A DNA stretch of 64,000 nt from Lineus longissimus (GCF_910592395.1 NC_088309.1:5644501-5708500); one strand, 5' to 3'; shown: positions 22,614-36,712, counted from the stretch's first letter. Program-made: numbers and translations. Notes: a model not told the origin generated them from the sequence alone.

Positions 22614-25600
22614 CTATAAACGATGATCTAGCAATTACCAACTGGCACAAATTACTTCAATCATGATTACTCTACATCTGGTTATTTTGAATCACTTCTT
22701 TGTCATAATTCAATCTACAATGTATGGAAACACTTATACCTATTTAAAAAATCCCCAACCCTTTCAACTAAATTCACTTTGACCACTCACCCTGTGCAGC
22801 ACCAGATCTATCCACAGAGCTACTCTCCGAAGTGAGAGTCTGCATCAACCAAGGCAGCAGGTCTTCAAAGCTACTCTCTCCCATACCCTTGACCATAGCA
22901 CCTAGAGCCCGGGACGAGACCGTTCGCACCTCTGGGACGGGGTCCAGCAGAGACTGCTTCAATCCCGGGATCACATTCGGTAAGTATGGAGACAGATCCT
23001 GGAAAAGCAATCATTTTAATTCAGAAAATACTCAGGGTAGTTATAAGTTAATTCAGCTCCACTGATCTGTCTTGCATGAAAACTTATTCCACACTTCTGC
23101 AGTCAAATGTAACCATATCCTTTTCACAATCCTCATATGTTTAGTTGTTTAAAGATTACATAGACAAAGACAACATACCTTCTGATCGGTTAGGGAGTAC
23201 ATGTTCCCAATGATCTGCGAGGCCATCTTTCTTGTCTCTGTTGACCGATCCTGGAACGCCCTTTGAACCACGGGCATGATGAGAGCGAGAGAAGGCGCAT
23301 CGATGAAGTGCACAAACTTGGTTTCAAGCAGGATGCACAGGCAGGGGGTGGTCTTCTTTGTGGGCTCTTGCAGAGCGTCGAGAAGATCTGGGACAATTTC
23401 TACAAAGCACAATTATCGTAATGAGGACTATGTCTAGAGATGAGACTAAGTAGTCAAGATAACAAACATCTGAACGGTTAGCATCCAAACTATGAGGGCA
23501 TCTTAAAGCAGCCAAATTCTATTTGTATCAATAGGTTTCAGACTCTAGCTGAGATTCAGGTCATTCATCTTAACATGTAGAAGATGAAGTGTAATCAAAC
23601 CGCACTTTTGGCAAACGTAAAGCCTGCTTTAGTCTTTCTGTGACAACAAACACAAGCACATCATTGAAAATATCTTCCCTTCATTGTCTTTCTTACCTTG
23701 AATTTCTGGATTCCTGATAACAGAGCCGATCTGTCTCAGAGCTTGAGCACCAGCTTTGTTCACCTTCATATGGGAATCAGTGAGCACTTCTGTTAGCTTA
23801 GGGACAATACTAGGTAGGCAGGCTGAGAGCTGTTTAGGGGCACAGAAAGCCATGGCTCCAAGCAACTCAACACTGCCTTGCTTAGTCCTCCACGAGTCTT
23901 CCTCGAGTGCAGACAGCAACGATGGCAACACTAACTTCACACCATGAGCACTAAGTTTACTCATCACAGCTTTCGCTGTCTCATCAGCAGCCTAAAAGGT
24001 CAAGTTTAAAACGAAGTTAAGAATGCAATATAACGCTCTATCATTTGAGCCAATAGACTAACACAACATAGCAGCGCCTGGATTACTTAACACCACGAAG
24101 AATCTTTCTTCTCCAGGAGAAGATGCTAGTCCATTGCACCAACTTCTAAGTTAAGCTTGTTGAAGAGAATCAAGAGGATCATATAGCTATGGTTTTTCTG
24201 GTAACGGCTCTAAACAAGTGTACACTTCCAGCAGACGTTTCTGATTCTTACCTCTCGCACATACTGATTGTTATCTCCAAAACACAGCAGGAGGTGAGGC
24301 AGGATGTGGACAACGTAAGGCTCGAACAATCTTCCCAGCATCAGACACAGCATCTCAAATGCTAGCAGAGCACCTGCAAGGAAGGGACATCAAAGAGTTA
24401 CATCCTATGCCTCTAAGGTTGGTCTCATCAAATTTACAGAACTGAAATAACTACTTGGAGAGCTCATTCAACATTAGATTCAGATGAGCTGTCAACTCAA
24501 ACTGGTAACTCTGTCCAGTTATAACTAGGCCATGATGACTCCAAGTCTCATGCAAAATTTGACCAATGTTTTGAAAAATGTTTTCTTACCTTCCCGGTAT
24601 TTTGGATTCTTCTTATTCTGTATCGCATCCTGTAGTGTTGACATGATATCTAGCTGTTTCAGGGCCAAGATGCCCAGGCCTTTCACCAGACCAGCCAGGC
24701 CGTATGCAGCTCCTTTCCTTTCACCATAATTCTCAGACTCCAGAAGCAAATGGATCAATTTCTGGACAAGTTCTGGCGCGTCTTGTTTGATAGCTGGTAC
24801 TAATGGTGGTAGGCAGTTGGCAACTGCCTCTTGTACCTATGGAAGCAAACAAATGATGGAAATTAACAGAATCAAGATGGTTACTGTCATCAAGAATTTA
24901 CTGTATTCAATGTAAGCCATGATATCCTGACGCGTATGAGAGTACTGGACTGAAAAGCTTCTGAAGACAGGAAACTGGCAATTCTTACCTGCTGTGATGG
25001 TGTAGACAATGTTGTTATCAGCTTGGCTATGATAGGCTTGACTTTAGGGTCATCCTTCTCCAAATGTCTCGCAAGTGAACCCATGAGTACGACAACACTC
25101 TGACGAACAGAATCGTAACTTGCAGAGTCAGGAGCCTTGGCAAGGAAATCTTCAAAGACGGGCAACAATGTGATAACATTCTCCTGAAAAACAAAATTTG
25201 AACATCGTGAAAAAAATAAACTGTTGAAAAAAGGGGCTAACAGAACACATCATAATGCTGACATGGAGAGGAACTCTCTCGGACACCTTGAGAACCGAGA
25301 CAACAAGCAGCACACTCAAACTACTTTGCAACTGACCTTTCCATGATCCTCGACTGCCAACACAGCAGCTGCCAGCATGTGTTTCCTAACATCCTCATTC
25401 CTGTCTCTCAGGCCCTTGTCCACGAAGAAGCTGAAGAGAGGGTTGATCTGGTCCTCTGGGACGAGTGGGGAGATCTTTCCCACAGCTAGGGCGAGTCCTG
25501 TACGGGCCTCCCATTTGTCTGGTGGTTGTTCAGAAACGACGCGTCCAAAGTTGTCTAATATTGGGGGTGGCATCTGAGAAGGATAACATATATCGATTCA

Positions 25601-28600
25601 TTAATAGTTAAGCAGGGAAGAGTGAACCAAATAGATTTCGTCCTCTGGGGTAGGCAGAGAGATCTTCCCCACAGCCTGGGTTAGTCTTATGTGCCTCCAA
25701 TTGTGAAATTACAGAAAGAATCTCAAAAGCTTGGATCCACCAAGCAAGTGCTCATAAGACAAATACTCACATATAACATTTCCTCATATTTCTCATATAT
25801 GATGGCCAGTGTAAGAGCACAGTTATTAGGAAATTCCTCCAGGACCTTCCCAAGAGCAAGGGATGCAGCCCTTCTAATGACTTCCTCTTGGTGGATCAGT
25901 TCATCTATCAAACTTGTGCACAACTCGTGACGCATCTCGAGACCAGCGTCCTCAAATAATCTGAAAAGGAATATGAACACAGTTGCAGGCAGAGCACCAT
26001 GGTATTGTGCAGTGGAGAAGTCCTCCAAGTGACTTAGGAGCCAGACACATTAAGCAACGTCCTCCAACTGGGTTTTCACAATACCCATCTTGCACTGGCT
26101 GCTCAATTGTCCTCTGGTATTAAACTAGACACATACCAACTTTGGCGATGTGTTTATTAACAGAAAGTTACAGTCACACTATTAACACTGGCCAACTTGA
26201 ACTTTCTTTTGACCTTAACGTCACAGAAATGGTGCTGTTCTTTTGCTTACTTTTTGGCAGGGTTCGCAACGTTTTCCTCTTGATCAAACTGTGCAATTAG
26301 GAGTCGCTGTAAGACTTTCATGCCATGTTCTGGGTGTACATCAGGTGTTGGTAAGACTAGAACCATTGCTTGGAGGGCCTGCAGGAAAAGTTAATCAAGA
26401 CTTTTAAAGAGGGAATATCAAAGCAAACTACATATCATTCTAAGATACAGTGGAAGTCTTTTGGCATTATGGCTTCTCCAACAATTTTTTTCGTATGATA
26501 CATGTCCGCCAAGTAGAGCAGTTGTCATTGTACACACAATACATGATGCCCATTAACATCTTTATAAGAAGAACTCACCAAAAGGGCTGCCTCCCTGACT
26601 GACGCTGCTGGGGCCTGCAGGGCCTTCAACAGAGCATCCACCTCGTCCTGCTCAGCTTCAGCACATCCAGCATTCCCACTGCCACTGTTGGCGACTTCTG
26701 CCAAGACCGCACAGGCAGTCTGGTGAACTTTGCCTCCACCTGTACCAATAATGTAAAGGAGCAAGTCCAGCATCTCTTTCCGTGGGAGCAGGTCTGGTCC
26801 ATACTGCAATGAGAAACAGATCAGTACAAGAAGAGCCAAACACTGACAAAGAAAGTATCCAGCCTTCCTTAGTGTCTTGTTACTGGGATCCAGTATGGTT
26901 GGCTGCTAACCAAGATTTGGGTTCTGACCTCAAACGCTTGAATCACAAGTCTCTCATCTTAACCACAAGCCCACCTATCCCTCTCTTCCCTTGAATGAAT
27001 GTCACTTACTGCCTTTGAATCCTTGCCCTCTTTGGATCTCAGTTCAGCAAATTGGCTCATAATCTCCAAAGCTTTCTGCATGATTGCTGCATCTCTACCC
27101 ACTGCCCCACTAGCCACTTTCAGGATACACTTCAATAGATAGAAACAGTAGGAGAAGCAGGGTGTGAAGAGTCCAGCACCGTCGTCCTGTGACATGGTAA
27201 ACTTATGTAGGAGGTTGATGGCCCTCTGGGCTTGTTGCTTGATAGGCTCCTGGCACCACCACACATCAACCATACACTCAGGTTGCATTAGACGGAGTGT
27301 GGAATATGCAATCAGAGACCCTGCAAATAAATTGGTAATCCACATTTTGAAATGCAGTCTTTGAATATCTTGTTTAAGATCACAAGCCATACTGATCATC
27401 AAACGGGCGACCATTTGACCGAAACACAAAACTCAGTCCAAAGGCCTACTGCAACCTTTAACCGAGATGGAACTTTTCAAAAGAAGATTCGATGCAAGGC
27501 AACTTACCTAAATTCCAGTTTTCCTCATCAAAGACAGCTTTCCTTGCCACAACAAATAGCTCTGTGACTCTCGGAGCAGCCATGGGAGAGGAGAAAAGGG
27601 GCACAATCACTCGTAGTATGGCACGAATGGTTTTACCAAACTGCAGTGGGCTGCCTTTCAGAGCAGCAGACAGGAGGGCACAGGCACGTCTCAGCTTATC
27701 ATCTCGCTGAAAGAATCATATTGAAATATGAATCATGAAGTTTAGCCACAGTTTCACAACCTTTCTCAGAATACAATTCATCTATTTTTCTGCACTGCCT
27801 TGTAAATACAAATCACTCAAGGAATTTTCAAACCACTGGAGACAACTTTTTACTAGATGCTCAAGAGAGTTTGAACTAACTCCACCCAACCTAAATTGGA
27901 CTATCAGCCACCAATGACATTAAAATTCTATACCTCCTTGACGTAGTTTCTGATCTCCTTCTCCTTCTTGATGAGAGTATCAAATATTTCCTGTTGCTTC
28001 TTATTCAATATTCGGCCTTTTCCTTCAGCGATACGCTTTCGTTCCATTTCCTATGAAGAAAGAATTGACAGAATTAACTCTAACACCATGGCACAGGTAC
28101 TTGGAGAATGGAACATCCGAAAAGGTACTTGCCTCTTATCACACCACACCTAATTTGCTCTAGGCCCTCTTAGTTATTCAGAGATCATCATCTGTGCATG
28201 CTAGATGCCTTATATCACTAGGCAGGGAGAAGAAAGTACATGTACTGTAAAGCATTTTGAACAAGGCCAGTATACGTTGTTCTCTTGAACTTAAACCTGG
28301 CTGCACGAAACTAGCCACTTACCCTTTTCTCCTCTATTGCCGCCATCTGATCTTCAAAGGAGTATAGCTTACTCTCTTTCCTGATGTTCTTGTCAAACAT
28401 CTCCTCACCAGCCCTGAAAATACACAATCAATCAGTTTTGAAAAACAACAAGATGGACAAAAATAGAAACAAAAGACGATCACCAGGTTGTTATTGAGGG
28501 ACATTGACTTGGTTCTGTAGGACAGATGTAGCAAAAGCTATGAGAAGAAGAGGTAGAGGATTTACTCACTTATCCACTTCCGTCATATCGTACAGATGTC

Positions 28601-31600
28601 CCTCGGGCGTTGTGAAGATTCCATACTCTTCCTTTGTGATTGTCTGCAGTGTGGAGTCTGATAACAAGTCACAGCAGTGCTTCTCAAGCCTCGGGAGAAT
28701 TGCGTCAGGTGCGACGCGGGTCAACGTTGTCAAGGCATTCGATATGCTCTCTGTAATCACGTCTTCTTTTGTGATCAGGTCCAGAATTTCTTCAGTTCTG
28801 TTCCTGACGAAGGCACCAGCATCGAGCTTCAGTCCCGCCAACAAATCTACCCACAAGTCTTGATTATATGCAACTGAAGGACAAAAAACGAGTTTAGCCA
28901 CTGACCTAATGTCTACTCAGGAAATTCAGAAGTGATTAAACTTTACAAGGCAAGAGCAAATTTTGTGACATGGCCATGGAGGCAGCCAGCTTACGAGACA
29001 TCCTTGACGAATGACAAGAGGCAGCTGAAAAACCTGTCATTGGAACGGCAGTCCTCTCCAACAACAAAGTAAGAATAGCTATTTTGAAATATAAACATGT
29101 TCAGACTTACCGACATATGGATGATGCGCAACAAACAGAGAAGTCAGTGCAGCACTCCTTGCCTCAATCATGCCAGCACTCTTGAAGTCACATACTGCTA
29201 GAAGACCATCATGTAGAACTCGAGGTGACCTCACCAGTTCCGAGGAAGCATCCCCCTCCTCGTTTGGTTGGTTTGCCGCAGGCAGCTGAAATAAAAGCAA
29301 TATAGGTTATATTTTGCTTGATATCGATGTGATGCCTCTCATAGTTCAACAAAGTGAAGTTATTTGCAAAGTCCATCTGGGAAGGTTTATTAAGAGGAAT
29401 AAAGACATACTCAACTAGCTGAGGGAGGTTGATGGATGTTACCTGCACCTCCATGCAAAGATTTGCATCAAGTAAACTGATCATACAACAAGAAATAAAG
29501 TAAATGCCATTACCTTTTGAGAGTTAAGAATGTGAGAGAATTCCTCAATCAGAGACAGAGCCAACTTAGTACCTCCGAGGGTTGCCAGTAACTTCTTGAC
29601 AGTGGCCTGTCCGTGCTGGCGAACCTTGTATCTGGGATGGGTCAAACACTGAAGGATCACTTTATATAAGGGCCTAAAAGAGAAGAAGATGTCCAGTTAC
29701 ATTAAGTTTGAATTGCAATTAATTGTCAAGCCAGTTCACAAGAAGAAGAGAACCCAGCAAAATTCATCCAAAGAATACTGCCAGAGTACGAGTTTGTTCA
29801 AGTACTCTGAAAGAAGTACCCAAATAAAGCAAATTTCAAAACATTTTGATGTCAACCTTCTGTGTTTGTTACCTGGAGTTTTTCTCATCAAACTTGGTTG
29901 GATGGTCGAGGACCAGACGTTCAGACAACGTGGTCAGGGCCTGCAGAGCAGAATCATCACTGTTGCACATCTGAAGGTACTTGTCATTGAAAAACAACTG
30001 TTTCTTCATATCAAGGACTACAGCCCAGAACGGACCAAGTTTGGTCTCTGAAAAGATCAGAACAAATGCAAATGTACTGAAGTCAACGAGTACATGGCTA
30101 CATTGTAGTTGAGGTGAAAGGGTAAAAGTGGAGGTATTAAAGAGCATGTTCCTCCCATGAATGTAGGCAACAAGACTCATAATTTAGTGGATAAATTTCC
30201 TAGTGTCTCCACACTGTTTTGAGTCTCTGGCTCCTTGGTACTTTTAATGAGACTAAAACCAAGATTCTCTCGACCTCATTGTCTGGGCAGGCTGAATAAT
30301 GATGCCCGATTTTGATTTGAGCATGCGCGTAAACTGATTCAACTGTCAAGGTTTGGTCAATGCACTCTCAGCAGCAACAAATACATTTTACCACTCAGCA
30401 GTAATCTGTACTTAACACTCACCTAACTGTATATCAACAATAGATAACCTCACAAGTAAGCAAGAGGCAGACACAGCCTCGGTGACTAGACTGAACTGAC
30501 TGGGTTGACTGCTAGCCTTCTCTAGTGTCTGCAGGAGAATATTGACAAGTCCACCGGCCTGGATTAATGTATCACCTGCAAGCAATCGGATAAACAAATG
30601 AAGGAAGATGCTAGGCAACCTTGAGGCACCATTCTATGAAAATCAATTCAAATCAATACCCTATATCCAACGGGCAGTCATGTTGTAAACATTTGAAGCA
30701 CTTTCAGCGATGAAACCAAATAGAAGTCTCATCATTAATATCATTATCAGACTTTGTTCTTGCAGGCCTAAAGTCAAAGGTTACATGATTCATTCCTAAG
30801 TTCAATTCAAGAGAATGAAAGTATGCAAAAACATACCAGTGAATGCTTCATTCATACACTGAAGATATGCTATCCGGACAGGCGATGTGGATGTCTTGAG
30901 AGCGATGCCGGTTGGGAACCACTGGATAATCTTTGTGGGGACCTCCCTGGAGAATTTGGAGCACCACATGGAGAACATGGAGAGAGCGTGGGCCAATGTA
31001 GCTTCATGCACTGAAAAAGATAAAAGTTATAATGTATTGTAAATACTCTGTTGGTCTACAAACCATCAGCACATAACATAAGGGCAATGTGAGTTCTGGT
31101 CAACACTAAATTGTGCAAGTTGAAGACATGTGTTTGTTTTCTAAATGAATATGTACCCACAAGTAATTTACAAAGGTCAACCTTTCAATCAAACACTTAC
31201 CTTCCTGCTTCAAAAATGGGATGAACATTTCTCCAATCTCTCCGGCCAAGTTCTCAATGACAGAAGCTCCACTGACAGGGCTACGAGTCAGGTTACCAAT
31301 CGCTGATAACACGCTCTGACGATGAGAGGTCACACTCAGCTTGCCCTCGGAACCTGGGACAGAAGGATATAATATATAACACCACAAGCCAAATAAACAA
31401 TCAAAAAGAACAGGGATGACACTTGCACCAGGAAAATAAATCTTTTTCCACATCTTTGATGAACCGTGGTACATGTATGTAGCTTCAAGGTCAACTGAGC
31501 AAACCGTTTGAAGATTCAAGATACATACGAAAACACATGCAGAGACATACCATTCAAGACACCAAAGAGATGTTTTGCCATTTTCTCCACAGCTCCTCGA

Positions 31601-34600
31601 TCACTGCATTGCAGGGCCAATGCCTTGCAGGCGGCAACAGCACTGTCTCGCACCTGGTCATCTTTCACATGTAGTTGACCTGAAACCCAACACAAAAAAT
31701 ACCGTTTAAAAAGATGGACTTTCACTTTTAGGCGCTGCTATGGACTAGTGGCTCGGTGAGGCTCGGGCTCACGGCCAGCGATAAAAAAATGGGTTCCTCG
31801 TTGAAACACCACAGTCAGTATGAGATCATTTTGTCTAACTCTCCTTTCGAAAGGTTTCAGGAGACCATTGGAAAGTCCGACGACAACCTCTATGGCCAAG
31901 ATATCTTTCCAATTCACACCAATTACAGCAGGGTTTTGATCGAGTGTGTTTTAGGAATAATACAAAGGCCTGCTGAAGGAGGATGTGATTCAGTACTATT
32001 ACTTACTGCCTAACTGAGAGACCAGATCTGCAGCATACTGACTGAGATCAATTGAAACGCTGGACAAGAGATGACTAACGGCTGAAATAAAAGTGACATG
32101 TGATTAGTTGCAACTAAACAAGAGTACTATATACAATGTACAATATAACAGAATCAGATTCTTTTAAGTGTCCCAAATTCGCTGGATGCACCTAACTCAC
32201 TGCAAAGACCAACAAACAAGTTTCACCAAATATCAAAACACATACTGTCAATGATTATTTCTGGGTTCCGCAGCATCATTTTCTTCATGTATGGCATAAT
32301 CATTTCCTTGAATTCCTCATGAGTCACATGGCGCAGCAGATTCTTGGCACAGTCCTGGAATAAAAGGTACAAACTTTCAAACACTTGTGCTAGAACTAAG
32401 CTGGTGCACCATTTGATGTACCATGAAGCTTGTCGAGCAAATTTTTCGTCAGTAAGCTTGTCTTGCAAATTTTTAATCAGTTTATTAATCCTGTCATAAT
32501 CAACATCAAATTGGCCAGGGCAGTCACTACCTGGGTAAAAAGAATTAACGTATACTTACAAGTACATGTATTGCTGGCTTAGTTTTACCACCAAGTACAT
32601 CTTTGTTGTAACTCTCAAGGAATGTGGCCTGTAAAGCAAAGTAGTATACTAGGATTTGAAACACAGAATGTTCTGTAGAAACTGATGTCTGGTCTTACTA
32701 AGATAATAGCAAGCAAGGTATTCCCGTTATCAAATGAATACCTATTGTGCATAGTCAGCATTTCTGAAGGCAAAATTAGGTTCCAGTGGAAGGTTTGATA
32801 AGAATTGCTGAAGTCTGCATTCCAAGAAGTGCCAACCAGAAACTACTATTTCAGGTTAAATCCGGTCAAATTCTGCTTAGGGGACTCCAGAATGTTGTTT
32901 ACAATTGAAATGTTCAGCAGAATAGCATCCCTATTTAGATTGATCGCATTCACTGACCTTGTTCTTGTTGATGGTTTCGATGTCCTTCAATCTACCTAGA
33001 TGTTTCATGACACAACCAATCAGACAGATTTTGTACACGCCGAGCTCAGATGAGGACAGTTTGGTCAGGTAGTGCTCCAGTGAGTCAGGAAACTGAGAAG
33101 AGATATTGGAAAGTTTAGAAAGAAAGTGAAAAGCCTTTACAAACCAACTTAGAGACACAGGCAACCGATTGTCTCAGAGGGATACAATTTTGGTCATTTT
33201 GAGACAAAAGAGCAATGCTTCACAGCTATAAACTCTCATTTCTCACCACCTCCATGCAAATGGGTGAATCCATTACAGCCAGATCCCGTTAGCGAAGGTT
33301 AAAAAGCGAACCTCAGGCTGCAAAGGCAAATGCCTTGAGGCCGTGAGGTTGGAGTTTCTCTTTGAATTGCCCGATGATGTTGTTATTAGGGTAATCAGGC
33401 GTGATCAGAGATTAGCGCAATCTAGCCTAATCTCCTATGGCATGTCTGGCTGACCTACCACAGCAGGTGTTACAGAATTTGTTATCGTTACTCCTGCCTG
33501 TAAGTGGCACATCATCTGACAAAATCAGAGTGTACTCAATGTAGGCCTAATGGCAATGCTTCAGATGAAGACCTGATTGGTCCTGTCGGATGCTTGTTTC
33601 TATATTGCAATATTGTAGTTGATCATGGTGCAGGATGTAACTGCTTTTTCGGACTGTTTGTTTATAGTAGGCCTATGTGAAAAAAACATTTTTTTTTTTC
33701 ATAGTTTTTCATCAGACTGGTTAAAACATGTACCTTGCTTTTTAAGTTAGGCCTGTAAACAATAATGATGTAGGGGCCTTGAAGGCTTTAAACAATATAT
33801 TGTTCCGCCCTGCGAAGAGCGATCGTGTGCAAAGTGGTGGGACAGAATGGGGTACAACTAGATTACCCTGGGCTCACTGTTATCCATCCGAATTTGACCA
33901 CCCCCACCCTTACTCTTAGGAGAGGAGCCTTGCCTCTATCTCGACCTAACTTGAAAATAGTACACATCCCTGCGACCTATATAATGTATGCTATTGCGTG
34001 GCCTACTTACTGACACAGACTCCCTGTAGCCAGGTCAGAACTATCCGTCCAATTTCAACTTAAGCTAAAAAAATTGCAATGCATCAGGTGTGGATATACT
34101 GCCTATCCTGCAATGTCCAGTTTAGCATGAAGCATGCTGTTTCATCTTTACCTGTTCTGTTAACACACAGACCATGCAGACCTTGGCCTAGGAATTTTAT
34201 GGTCAGTCTGGGGTGAAATCCCAAGGTGTATTGTAACAGTGACAAACAGGAATATTGCTTCAAATCTGCCAAGGGTTTGTAGAGTGACTTTGAACGAAAA
34301 TTTCATGGACATCAGATAGAAACCAATGCAGAAGCATACACTGCTTCTCTGCATCACAATCATTGAAGCAACTGTTCCTTGACCAATCCATGACTCATCA
34401 TTATATAACATTATATAACAATTCATGGCACGAATTCAGCAACACATTGAGTGCATTCGATCTAATCCACATACCCATATTGCACCAAGTGTAATGAACC
34501 CAGTAAGACAGGTAAACCTAACACAGCAGGTGGTGTCTGTAGTGCAATACCAGATGTCTAGGAGGAAGGCCTTGGAGTGCAATCAATCAGCTTATCTGAC

Positions 34601-36304
34601 CTATTATAAACATCCAGCTGAGAGGCATTCCACCTATTTTGCTCATCTTTCGCTAACGGGGTCTGGCGGTCATGCCATGGTGGACCTTTGAAACGGTTAT
34701 GAAATGCATGAAGTTTTCTTTGTTTCAACATGTCATTTCTATTTAAAATGATATATCAACTCACCTCTTTCCAAAGTCGTGAACTCTTTCTATACATTGC
34801 TGTATCAATAATGGGCTTCTGGGCAGAGAATGCCACATAGCATAAGACGGACTGTACCTCAACCTGGAATATTCAGAAATTGCAATAAGCACACAATATG
34901 AGAAGTTCCCTTAGGTATTTTAGTTCATTACAGGCTACTTATATTTTTCACTTGGTGGGGTCTTATCCTTGCCCTGGCATGGACACCAGATACAGGGAAG
35001 CTCAGCTGTAAGTCTCATTGTAGTGGCAATGAAGAGCCAGGTACTTTAGTTCCTTGAAACTTATGAAAGCCACATTCACTGGTTCATCAAGAAATAAAAT
35101 TCTTGGTTATCCCCAGGTGTAAACCACTTGGGGGCTCCTCAATACTTACCAACGCCTTGAACTCTGCACCAAACTCCAGTGTCCCAGCCTTCCTCCCTTC
35201 TTTGATCACCAGGTAGGTCCAGTAGAAGGCCCGCAAGGCCATACCAGATGCATGTTTGCTGAAATATGAAGTGTACCTCCATAAAATATCTGATGTTTTA
35301 GATTTCTTAACAATGACACTCATTCATCATAATCTATAGTAACTCAAAGGCAGAGCCTGTCCTATCTTGGATGGTCACTCAGTTGATTTTTTCTCAAAAG
35401 CACACTTCAATACCAAGGGGGTTTTCACTTCGTCTCTTTGTTATCACCTGTCCTTCAACCTACCATGGGTTGGCCTTCTTGTACGGCTCAAACAATTCAG
35501 CTAATGCTTGAGACAAGTACTTGGCCAAGCTAACAGCTTTACACTTTGCTAATGACACAAAGATGTCATTGACAAGTCTTTGTGATTTTCCATCCTTGTA
35601 AAATGGCAAAGTCGATAGCAGAATCTTCACAAATCCTTTTAAGACGTTGTCTGGCAGTTCTGAAATACATAAGACAGACATCGATCAATGATTGAAAGGG
35701 ACTCCTTAGGAATAGGATAGCATTAGCAACTCTTGGCTGGGGCTGTCCTGGTAAGTGTACTCTAGCCTTCTCTTTCTGTTGGTTGCTGTGCCCATATATA
35801 TTGAGGTTTGTTTGCCGGCTATATATATAAACGCCAGGCTCCAACCGTCTCCTGTCTTGGTCAGGTGCGATACAAAGTTAAAGACATCACTCTACTATCG
35901 TCACTGCCTTTCGACTTTCCACAGCCCGGCAAGATGAGATAATGTCGCTCGCAAACACATTGACTATGTATTTTATGATGACATGTTGGTCTAAAAATAG
36001 GAACCAACAAGTAAACAGAACATAAGATCAAGTGATAAACTTCATCCTTTCAATAATGTTTACCTTTTTTCCCGCTAGGTGGGGTTTTGCCAGAAAAAAG
36101 ATGCGAGCAGGACAGCAAATTTTGCAATAAGCTGGCTCGAACACCGACTTTGGAGGTTGTCGCTTGAAGCGCAAAGGCCTTCAGAGCTTCCATGAGCTAC
36201 AAATAAAAATATAACATGAGTTTTTATCGAATTTATGTCATTTTATACGTGGTAAATCAGGGCCACGTTGAACAAGCATGGTTTTCTACCTCAGTGTCCG
36301 CCAT
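16220..36304 (-). CDS. GCN1: GCN1, translational activator of the Gcn2 kinase (complete, 45 coding exons)
   Basis: A giant HEAT-repeat scaffold that binds ribosomes with GCN20/ABCF3-type partners and passes uncharged-tRNA or ribosome-collision signals to Gcn2, which phosphorylates eIF2alpha; cytosolic. The start ATG is at 36304-36302 in a 15-base coding exon (MADTE); the stop TGA is at 16222-16220. Forty-five exons, joined at GT-AG sites, keep one frame and give 8010 bases, 2669 residues plus stop. The human protein, as I recall it, is 2671. Highly conserved stretches include [32 protein letters not shown]-like ([18 protein letters not shown]) and [10 protein letters not shown]. Exon positions are given in the three segment entries. 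The gene is head-to-head with SLX1. No break or missing exon was found. Confidence 0.97.
17702..17803 (+). repeat. 51-bp tandem duplication in a GCN1 intron
   Basis: Two copies, 17702-17752 and 17753-17803, share CACCTTGCTTCTCAAG followed by TGTAGGCCTATTTACC and differ at a few sites. It lies between GCN1 exons 41 and 42. Confidence 0.8.
18815..18885 (+). repeat. tRNA-like SINE head
   Basis: An A-box-like AGCTCAGTTGGTAGA is followed about 40 bases later by GGTTCAAACC, a good B box. It lies in the GCN1 intron between exons 39 and 40. The acceptor-stem pairing of a real tRNA is not evident. Confidence 0.55.
22791..28873 (-). CDS. GCN1: GCN1 segment 2: exons 17-31 (charged helix and eEF3-like HEAT region)
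   Basis: Exons: 28873-28570, 28413-28323, 28050-27934, 27706-27508, 27320-27010, 26803-26579, 26378-26251, 25960-25771, 25573-25337, 25183-24989, 24836-24590, 24373-24252, 23991-23697, 23399-23179, 22998-22791. Exons 18-19 encode a long charged, Lys/Glu-rich helix ([20 protein letters not shown], then [10 protein letters not shown]). Exons 25-31 encode the very conserved central HEAT block that corresponds to the eEF3-like region thought to contact GCN20, with [20 protein letters not shown] and [20 protein letters not shown]. Confidence 0.9.
29111..36304 (-). CDS. GCN1: GCN1 segment 1: exons 1-16 (N-terminal HEAT region)
   Basis: Exons in gene order: 36304-36290, 36196-36064, 35659-35464, 35258-35150, 34863-34765, 33092-32958, 32628-32560, 32354-32246, 32081-32007, 31679-31551, 31353-31201, 31010-30837, 30575-30423, 30047-29873, 29673-29514, 29285-29111. 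They encode residues 1 to about 686. This part carries the N-terminal HEAT repeats needed for ribosome contact in yeast. Intron 5 (33093-34764) is the longest and holds an inverted-repeat element. The last exons encode a glutamate-rich [12 protein letters not shown] insertion and the HHPYV motif before the next exon. Confidence 0.9.
33270..34677. mobile_element. Candidate inverted-repeat element in GCN1 intron 5
   Basis: The left end contains CAGATCCCGTTAGCGAAGG (about 33279-33297). The right end contains, on the minus strand, CAGACCCCGTTAGCGAAAG (about 34648-34666). Over 28 bases the two ends agree at about 24 positions. The 1.4 kb between them shows no transposase ORF, so if it is a transposon it is non-autonomous or gutted. 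Confidence 0.45.
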
Positions 36305-36490
36305 GTTGGTTGTGCAACCCGGCATTCTACTTCCGGTTGGCGATTGTTAGGGAATTGTTACGCGATTTGTTACATCCTCGATATACACATCGAGGGATGT
36401 CGGAGTTCTACTAGTAATAACAGGTGACGCTACCATTAGTTCATAAGGCGGGAAATACGAATGCGCACGACGTGTGGTTGCATGTTTGGC

Positions 36491-36509
36491 GGGGAGGGGG
36501 GGGGGGGGG
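36491..36509 (+). repeat. Poly-G tract
   Basis: Nineteen bases, all G except one A, in the GCN1/SLX1 promoter interval. It could form a G-quadruplex on one strand. A similar tract is at 52183-52200 upstream of TRAPPC11. Confidence 0.85.
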
Positions 36510-36574
36510 TTCAAGTAGCCTTGGTCTTGGTCTTCAAGCAGTCTTGGTAATACCTCCATGGCTTATGTTAGCCA

Positions 36575-36712
36575 GGATTCATACTGATACTGGTATAAAC
36601 CATATGGGACCTCAATTGAATGTGATCATCTGAGTAGTTTGAACTCAAGTGACTGATGTGGATTCATACTGGTGATAAACCATTCAAGTGACTGTGGTCA
36701 TCTGAAGGATGT
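36575..36712 (+). repeat. Imperfect direct repeat upstream of SLX1
   Basis: GGATTCATACTG followed by GATAAACCAT- and TCATCTGA-type words occurs twice (36575-36659 and 36660-36712), and a third GGATTCAT begins at 36713. Copies differ by an internal deletion. Confidence 0.6.

Noticed and set aside
31730-31790. Possible further SINE copy in a GCN1 intron
   Set aside because: Only a vague CTAGTGGCTCGG resemblance and no clear B box; too weak to list.
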